The position numbers and the translations under genes are program-made. A DNA stretch of 64,000 bases from Sphingobium sp. AP49 (GTDB lineage: Bacteria; Pseudomonadota; Alphaproteobacteria; Sphingomonadales; Sphingomonadaceae): the NCBI RefSeq assembly GCF_000281715.2, contig NZ_CP124576.1, forward strand, positions 2,115,501 through 2,179,500. Reading direction: 5' to 3'. Below, piece by piece: positions 59,637 through 64,000 of the stretch. Below the pieces are notes generated by a model, which was not told where the DNA came from, made no database searches, and worked only from the letters and a program-made list of their open reading frames with translations. The stretch's first letter is position 1; each line of letters begins with the position of its first letter.

Positions 59637-61997
59637 TTATTGACCGACGATCTGCACCAGGCCGCTGATGGCCTGGCCGGTGGGCAGCTTCGTCTTGCTC
59701 GTCAGCGTCTTTGCCTTGTCGTCCCAGACCAGCTCGGCCTTCATGCCGCCCTTGCGATAATCATTGGTCTTGCCGTCATCGTCATAGAGGGTGAAGCGGG
59801 CATCGGCACCGGGATAGACGCGGATGCCTTCCAGCGCTTGGCGTTCGGCCGTGCTCTTGATCTGCACGCCCATCGGCACGATCGACCCAGCCTTCACGAA
59901 CAGGGGGATGCGGTTGATCGGGCTGTCGACCTCGATCGTCTGGCCGCCCTCGAACTTCTGGTTGGTCCAATAATCATACCAGGCGGTGCCGGCCGGCAGA
60001 TAGACCGACCGCTTGGTCTGGCCCTGCTTGGTCACCGGGGCGACCAGGAAGGCGGGGCCGAACATATATTGGTCGCCGATGTCCGACACCTTGGGATCGT
60101 TGGGGAAGTCCATGAACAGGCCGCGCATGAACGGCGCGCCGCTGTCGTAGGTGTGGCGGCCCAGTGCATAGATATAGGGCATCAGTGTGTAGCGCAGGCG
60201 CAGCCAGTCGGCCAGGATCGGCTCGGCCGCCTTGCCATATTCCCACAGCGCCGTGCCGGGGCGCTGGCCATGGATGCGCAGCGTCGGCGTGAACACGCTA
60301 TACTGGAACCAGCGCACGAACAGTTCGGGATAGTCGGGATAGTCCGCGCCCATCGCGGTCGCCCCGGTCGGATCGACCAGGATCGGGTTCTGCGCCTTGG
60401 GACCGCTCGGCCACTGCCAGCCGCCAATGTCGCTGCCCCAATAGGCCAGGCCCGACGCGGTGAAGTTGAGGCCGGCGGGCACCTGCCGTTCTAGCGCTTC
60501 CCAGGTTGATTTGACGTCCGACGACCAGAACAGGCCGCCATTGCGCTGTGAACCCAGATAGGCGGCGCGGGCCAGGATCATGTTGCGGAAACCGGGGCGG
60601 TCGCGCTCCGACCCTTCGGCCACGCCGGTGGTGTGCACCAGCGGGAACAGATTGTGATAACGATCGCCCGACCCGATCGAATATTGATAGCCATCGGGGA
60701 TCAGGTCCGGCTCGGTCTCGTCCAGCCAGAACCAGTCGAAGCCCTGGCTTGCGATATTGTCGCGGATCTTGCCCCAGAACCATTCGCGCGCTTCCGGATT
60801 GGTGCTGTCGATCAGCGCGCCGGCCCGGTCGGAGCGCATCGGCAGGCCGTCTACGGGCAAGCCGTCCTTGTCGTGCAGGAACCAGCCCTTGGCTTTCAGA
60901 AACTCGAAATAGCGACCCTCGCGCTCGAAACGCGGCCAGACGCTGATGATCGATCGCATGCCCATGGCGTTGAGCTGGTCGTTCATGCCCTTGGGATCGG
61001 GATAATAGGTGCGGTCGATGTCGAGCTGGCCCATGCGGGTCCAGTAGAACCAGTCGAGCACCATGACATCGAGCGGCAGATTGCGCTGGCGATAGCCATT
61101 GGCGATGTCGAGCAGTTCTTTCTGGCTTTCGTAGCGCGCCTTGCTCTGGATCAGGCCGAAGCCGGCCTTGGGCGGCAACGGCGTCGCGCCGGTCAGCTTG
61201 GCATAGCCTGCATAGAGTTCGTCGGTGGTCTTGCCGGTGATGACGAAGAAGGAGACGCGCTCGCCGACCTGGCTCTGGAAGCGGGTGGAGCTGTGCAGGC
61301 CTGGCCATACCAAAGTGCGGGCGGGATTGTCCCAGACGATGCCATAGCCCTTGTTGGTGACCAGGAAGGGCACGCAGACGGTCTCGCCGGCCGGCGCATC
61401 ATAGCTGTGCGAACAGTCGATCTGCTTGCCGCGCAGATCCATATAGCCTTCCTGGTTCTGGCCCAGGCCGTAATAATGCTCGTCCAGCGGCGCGTCGAAG
61501 CTGGCACCGACCTTGAAGGTCTTCTCGCCATTGACCGTCACCGGGGACATTTCCCAGCCGGTCATCTTGGTGAGGACCGTGCCGCTGGCATCCTTCACCG
61601 ACAGGCTGACCGGTGGCAGGGCAGGGGCGAAATAACGCTCCATCTGGGTCGGTGCCTTGGGCCAGGGCTGGGCATCGACGGTCAGCGACAGGGCCGACGA
61701 GGTGAAGATGTCGCCGGTGGCGTTGCTGCTGTGGTTCCAGCCGGTGGTGTCGGTCTTGGCATTGGGGCCTTCGCCCGGTGCCGCCTGCGCCAGATCGGGA
61801 TCGACGGCGATGGTGACGCGCACGATGTTCGGGGCATAGGGTTCGATGGCGACCTTGGCGCCGTTGCGGTCCAGCAGCGCCATCGGTGCGGCGAGCGCGG
61901 GGGCGGCGATGGCAATGCAGGACGCACCCAATGCGATGCCTGCCAATCTTGCCTTGAAGCCTGTTGCGATCATCCCTGTCATTCCCTGTACTTGCAT
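59637..61997 (-). CDS. GH31 family alpha-glycosidase (alpha-xylosidase/glucosidase)
   Basis: The 786-residue protein has an N-terminal signal (GIALGASCIAIAAPALAAP), a beta-sandwich, and a (beta/alpha)8 barrel with nucleophile Asp in DWFWLDETEPDLIPDG near 425, and GGLFWSSDVKSTWEALE carrying the predicted acid/base Asp. YWGSDIGGWQWPSGP and TLMPYIYALGRHTYDSGAPF also fit GH31. The layout is closer to alpha-xylosidase/alpha-glucosidase-like members than to processing glucosidases. ATG 61997 overlaps the GH29 stop by one base; ATG 61973, placed at the signal peptide, is an alternative with AGGGA nearby. Confidence 0.9.
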   Translation of the reverse strand: MQVQGMTGMIATGFKARLAGIALGASCIAIAAPALAAPMALLDRNGAKVAIEPYAPNIVRVTIAVDPDLAQAAPGEGPNAKTDTTGWNHSSNATGDIFTSSALSLTVDAQPWPKAPTQMERYFAPALPPVSLSVKDASGTVLTKMTGWEMSPVTVNGEKTFKVGASFDAPLDEHYYGLGQNQEGYMDLRGKQIDCSHSYDAPAGETVCVPFLVTNKGYGIVWDNPARTLVWPGLHSSTRFQSQVGERVSFFVITGKTTDELYAGYAKLTGATPLPPKAGFGLIQSKARYESQKELLDIANGYRQRNLPLDVMVLDWFYWTRMGQLDIDRTYYPDPKGMNDQLNAMGMRSIISVWPRFEREGRYFEFLKAKGWFLHDKDGLPVDGLPMRSDRAGALIDSTNPEAREWFWGKIRDNIASQGFDWFWLDETEPDLIPDGYQYSIGSGDRYHNLFPLVHTTGVAEGSERDRPGFRNMILARAAYLGSQRNGGLFWSSDVKSTWEALERQVPAGLNFTASGLAYWGSDIGGWQWPSGPKAQNPILVDPTGATAMGADYPDYPELFVRWFQYSVFTPTLRIHGQRPGTALWEYGKAAEPILADWLRLRYTLMPYIYALGRHTYDSGAPFMRGLFMDFPNDPKVSDIGDQYMFGPAFLVAPVTKQGQTKRSVYLPAGTAWYDYWTNQKFEGGQTIEVDSPINRIPLFVKAGSIVPMGVQIKSTAERQALEGIRVYPGADARFTLYDDDGKTNDYRKGGMKAELVWDDKAKTLTSKTKLPTGQAISGLVQIVGQ

Positions 61998-63622
61998 TAA
62001 ACCAGACCCCGACCGTCGATGCGGACGGCGGGGACGAAATCGATGCCGTGCGGCATGGTGAAGTGGAGGCCCGCGCCATCCTGACGGAAGGGTAGCGAAC
62101 CACCGCCGAGCAGCGTCACCCGCTCGATTGTGCCAGCGACCTGGCCGCGCGCCAGTGAGCGGATGGTCGTAGATCCGGCGGGCTTGCCCAGGAACAGCGC
62201 ATAGAGCGCGCCCTTGTTGGTGGTGAAGCGGATGTCCTGCGCGGTGAAGGGCTTGGCCTTCTCCTCATTCTGCATGCCGACGATCGCCTGGGTCGGCCCT
62301 TCGCCATAGCGCTTCCACGGCCGCGAACCGAAGATCGCCTCGCCGCCATGCACCATCCATCCGGCCATGGCGTCCAGGATCTTCTCCGCCTCGCTGTCGA
62401 TGGCGCCGTCGCCGGGCTGGGGAATGGACAGCATCAGATTGCCGTTCTTCGACACGACATCGGCCAGCCGCTGGATCACCTGCTCGGCGCTCTTGTAGCT
62501 TTTGTCGGTCAGGCGGGCGACATTGTAGAACCAGTCGCCGATGCAGGTATCGGTCTGCCAGGGTTCGTCCCAGATATGGTCGGTATAGCCGCGCTCGACA
62601 TCCTGGACGATGCCGAACCGGGCATAGGGCTTCAACTGCTTGCCGGTCATGACCACGTCGATCTTGCCGTGCCATTCGATCGAGCGGTTATAATAGTCCG
62701 CCGCCGCTTCCAGCCCGACCGGGCCGAAGGGCAGTTCATGATCGTCCATATAGACCATGTCGGGCTTGTATTTCGCGACCAGGTCGGTCTGGCGCAGCAG
62801 CCAGCGGGTGACATAGGCCGGGTCATCCTTCGGCCCGGTCTCGATCCACTGGCCATTATTGGCGTCGTGCCACTTGTCCATCGCCTCGATCGTGTCGATG
62901 CCGTCGGGCAGCACGGCATGGCCGCCGGTATAGAGTTCCTGCGGGTCGAGGCCTTCCCACCATTTGCCCGTGCCGTCTTCCTTGCGCAGCCGGAACGCGT
63001 CGTAACGCACGCCCTTTTGCGGGCCGACCGGATCATAGCCATAAGCGGGCTGATACCAGTGCCAGGCATGGGCGGCATGGTTGGACACGCCGAACTTCAT
63101 GCCCGCGCGGCGCGCGGCCTTTTCCCAGATGCCGACAATATCCTTCTTCGGCCCGACGCGCAGGCTGTTCCAGGCATGATAGCGGCTGTCATAGCAATCG
63201 AGATTGTCGTGATGGCAGGCCAGCGCCATGAAATATTTGGCGCCCGCCTTCTGATATCTGGCGATCAGCGCATCGGGGTCCCACTTGTCGGCGGTCCAGA
63301 GGTTCTGGATGTCCTTCATCCCCGCGACCGACGGATGGCCGTAGGTCTTGAGGTGATGCTCGTACATCGGGTGGCCCTGCATATACATGAAGCGGCCATA
63401 CCAGTCGCCCTGCGCCGGCACCGATTGCGGCCCCCAATGCGACCACATGCCCAGCTTCGCGTCGCGGAACCAGTCGGGATAGCGGTAATTGCTGACCAGC
63501 GAGGGCCAGTTGGCCTGCACCGGCCCCTTGGCGGTGCCCATCGGGCTGGCCGCACGGGCGGCATTGGCCAGGCCCAGCGCAGCCGCGCCCGCCAGGAAGG
63601 ATCGGCGTCCGAAATCCTGCAT
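61997..63622 (-). CDS. GH29 family alpha-L-fucosidase, Tat-exported
   Basis: The 541-residue protein starts MQDFGRRSFLAGAAALGLAN, a twin-arginine signal cleaved near ARA. GH29 features follow: YPDWFRDAKLGMWSHWGPQS, GAKYFMALACHHDNLDCYDS (fucose-binding His pair), and KPDMVYMDDHELPFGP near 247-262 with the predicted nucleophile Asp. A C-terminal beta-sandwich ends VPAVRIDGRGLV. Fucosidases of this family cut terminal alpha-L-fucose, for example from xyloglucan or arabinogalactan side chains. The ATG overlaps the stop of the SGNH hydrolase gene (TGATG), so the two are coupled. Confidence 0.9.
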   Translation of the reverse strand: MQDFGRRSFLAGAAALGLANAARAASPMGTAKGPVQANWPSLVSNYRYPDWFRDAKLGMWSHWGPQSVPAQGDWYGRFMYMQGHPMYEHHLKTYGHPSVAGMKDIQNLWTADKWDPDALIARYQKAGAKYFMALACHHDNLDCYDSRYHAWNSLRVGPKKDIVGIWEKAARRAGMKFGVSNHAAHAWHWYQPAYGYDPVGPQKGVRYDAFRLRKEDGTGKWWEGLDPQELYTGGHAVLPDGIDTIEAMDKWHDANNGQWIETGPKDDPAYVTRWLLRQTDLVAKYKPDMVYMDDHELPFGPVGLEAAADYYNRSIEWHGKIDVVMTGKQLKPYARFGIVQDVERGYTDHIWDEPWQTDTCIGDWFYNVARLTDKSYKSAEQVIQRLADVVSKNGNLMLSIPQPGDGAIDSEAEKILDAMAGWMVHGGEAIFGSRPWKRYGEGPTQAIVGMQNEEKAKPFTAQDIRFTTNKGALYALFLGKPAGSTTIRSLARGQVAGTIERVTLLGGGSLPFRQDGAGLHFTMPHGIDFVPAVRIDGRGLV

Positions 63623-64000
63623 CACTTGGCTCCCAGCGCTTTGGCGATCGCGGCCTCGGCCAGCGGGCGCATGATGGCATAGCCTTCCTTGGTCGGATGG
63701 ACGCCGTCGCTGGACAGGCCCGGCTTCATCGCGCCGTCGGTCTGCGCCATCGCCTTGTGATAGTCGACAAAGGTGAAGCCGTTGGCGCGGGCATAGTCGG
63801 CCAGCCACGTGTTGATCGCGGCGACCTGCGGCGCGGGCGTCATGCCGGGGCTCCAGGGGAAGGCGGCAGCGGGCGGCACGGAGGCGATGATGACCTTGAT
63901 GCCGTGCGCACGGGCGAGGTCGGCCATGGTCTGGATATTGCCCAGCACCGTTTCCATCGTCGCCGCGCCGGTATTGCCGGCGATGTCGTTGGTCATCGCC
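63622..64000 (-). CDS. SGNH/GDSL-type hydrolase, C-terminal part (runs off right edge)
   Basis: The last 125 or so residues of a leftward gene whose start is beyond position 64000. They show TNDIAGNTGAATM (block III, with the G/N-x-N-D), VIIASVPPAAAFPW, and DGVHPTKEGYAIM with the D-x-x-H of block V, so two of the catalytic residues are visible and the GDS nucleophile is outside. The family removes acetyl or other ester groups; with GH29, GH31 and GH1 downstream in the same operon, a carbohydrate esterase acting on decorated plant glycan is likely. Confidence 0.85.
   Translation of the reverse strand, partial: AMTNDIAGNTGAATMETVLGNIQTMADLARAHGIKVIIASVPPAAAFPWSPGMTPAPQVAAINTWLADYARANGFTFVDYHKAMAQTDGAMKPGLSSDGVHPTKEGYAIMRPLAEAAIAKALGAK

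Noticed and set aside
60633..62000. A 455-codon plus-strand frame opposite the GH31 gene
   Set aside because: The minus strand encodes GH31 catalytic motifs in order; no motif on the plus strand.
1..64000. CRISPR arrays, tRNA or rRNA genes
   Set aside because: No regularly spaced repeats or recognisable RNA gene sequence were seen on reading the intergenic regions; a tRNAscan/Infernal run would be decisive.

Overview
The window looks like chromosomal DNA of an alphaproteobacterium of the Sphingomonadaceae (Sphingobium/Novosphingobium/Sphingomonas type). The basis is high GC, many TonB-dependent outer-membrane receptors set beside glycoside hydrolases and peptidases, a FecI/FecR system, Tat-exported glycosidases, and aromatic ring-cleavage genes. 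No rRNA, tRNA or CRISPR array was seen. Family names come from reading translated motifs; no database search was possible.

Layout. 1-3.1 kb is a damaged edge: the end of a LysR regulator, the 5' part of a group II intron, and a TonB-receptor pseudogene joined in frame to the intron's reverse-transcriptase start. 3.0-4.2 kb is a divergent MerR regulator / cation efflux pair sharing a textbook MerR promoter. 4.3-24.5 kb is a large catabolic region. It holds a TetR-flanked operon of TonB receptor, GH1 beta-glucosidase and GH78 alpha-L-rhamnosidase; a Rieske oxygenase divergent from a LysR gene; a second TonB receptor with a cupin and a sugar-type dehydrogenase, divergent from another LysR gene; and a six-gene operon of flavin hydroxylase, extradiol-type dioxygenase, C-C hydrolase, small membrane protein, cyclase-family hydrolase and FAH-family hydrolase. 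Together these fit uptake and deglycosylation of a rhamnosyl-glucosylated plant phenolic (a flavonoid glycoside is my leading guess), followed by hydroxylation, ring cleavage and hydrolysis. 24.6-33.9 kb is an ectoine/hydroxyectoine island (ectR, ectA-B-C-D, ask, two MFS-type transporters, MscS channel). Its ectA has no standard in-frame start codon.

34.1-41.1 kb holds a large winged-helix/NTPase/TPR regulator, a YcaC-like cysteine hydrolase, two paralogous alpha/beta hydrolases flanking a collapsed hydrolase gene, and an internally deleted IS5-family element. 41.9-46.2 kb is a surface-signalling set in the order fecA-fecI-fecR. 46.2-58.1 kb is a peptide/amide-processing island (M14 peptidase, amidohydrolase with an extra C-terminal domain, metzincin-like protease, large TonB receptor, M20 amidohydrolase), with strong hairpin terminators between units. 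58.1-64.0 kb is a plant-polysaccharide side-chain operon (SGNH hydrolase, GH29 alpha-fucosidase, GH31, GH1) that runs off the right edge and ends in a 12-bp-stem terminator.

The overall picture is a plant-associated or soil sphingomonad that imports large or glycosylated plant compounds through dedicated TonB receptors, processes them in the periplasm, and copes with osmotic change.
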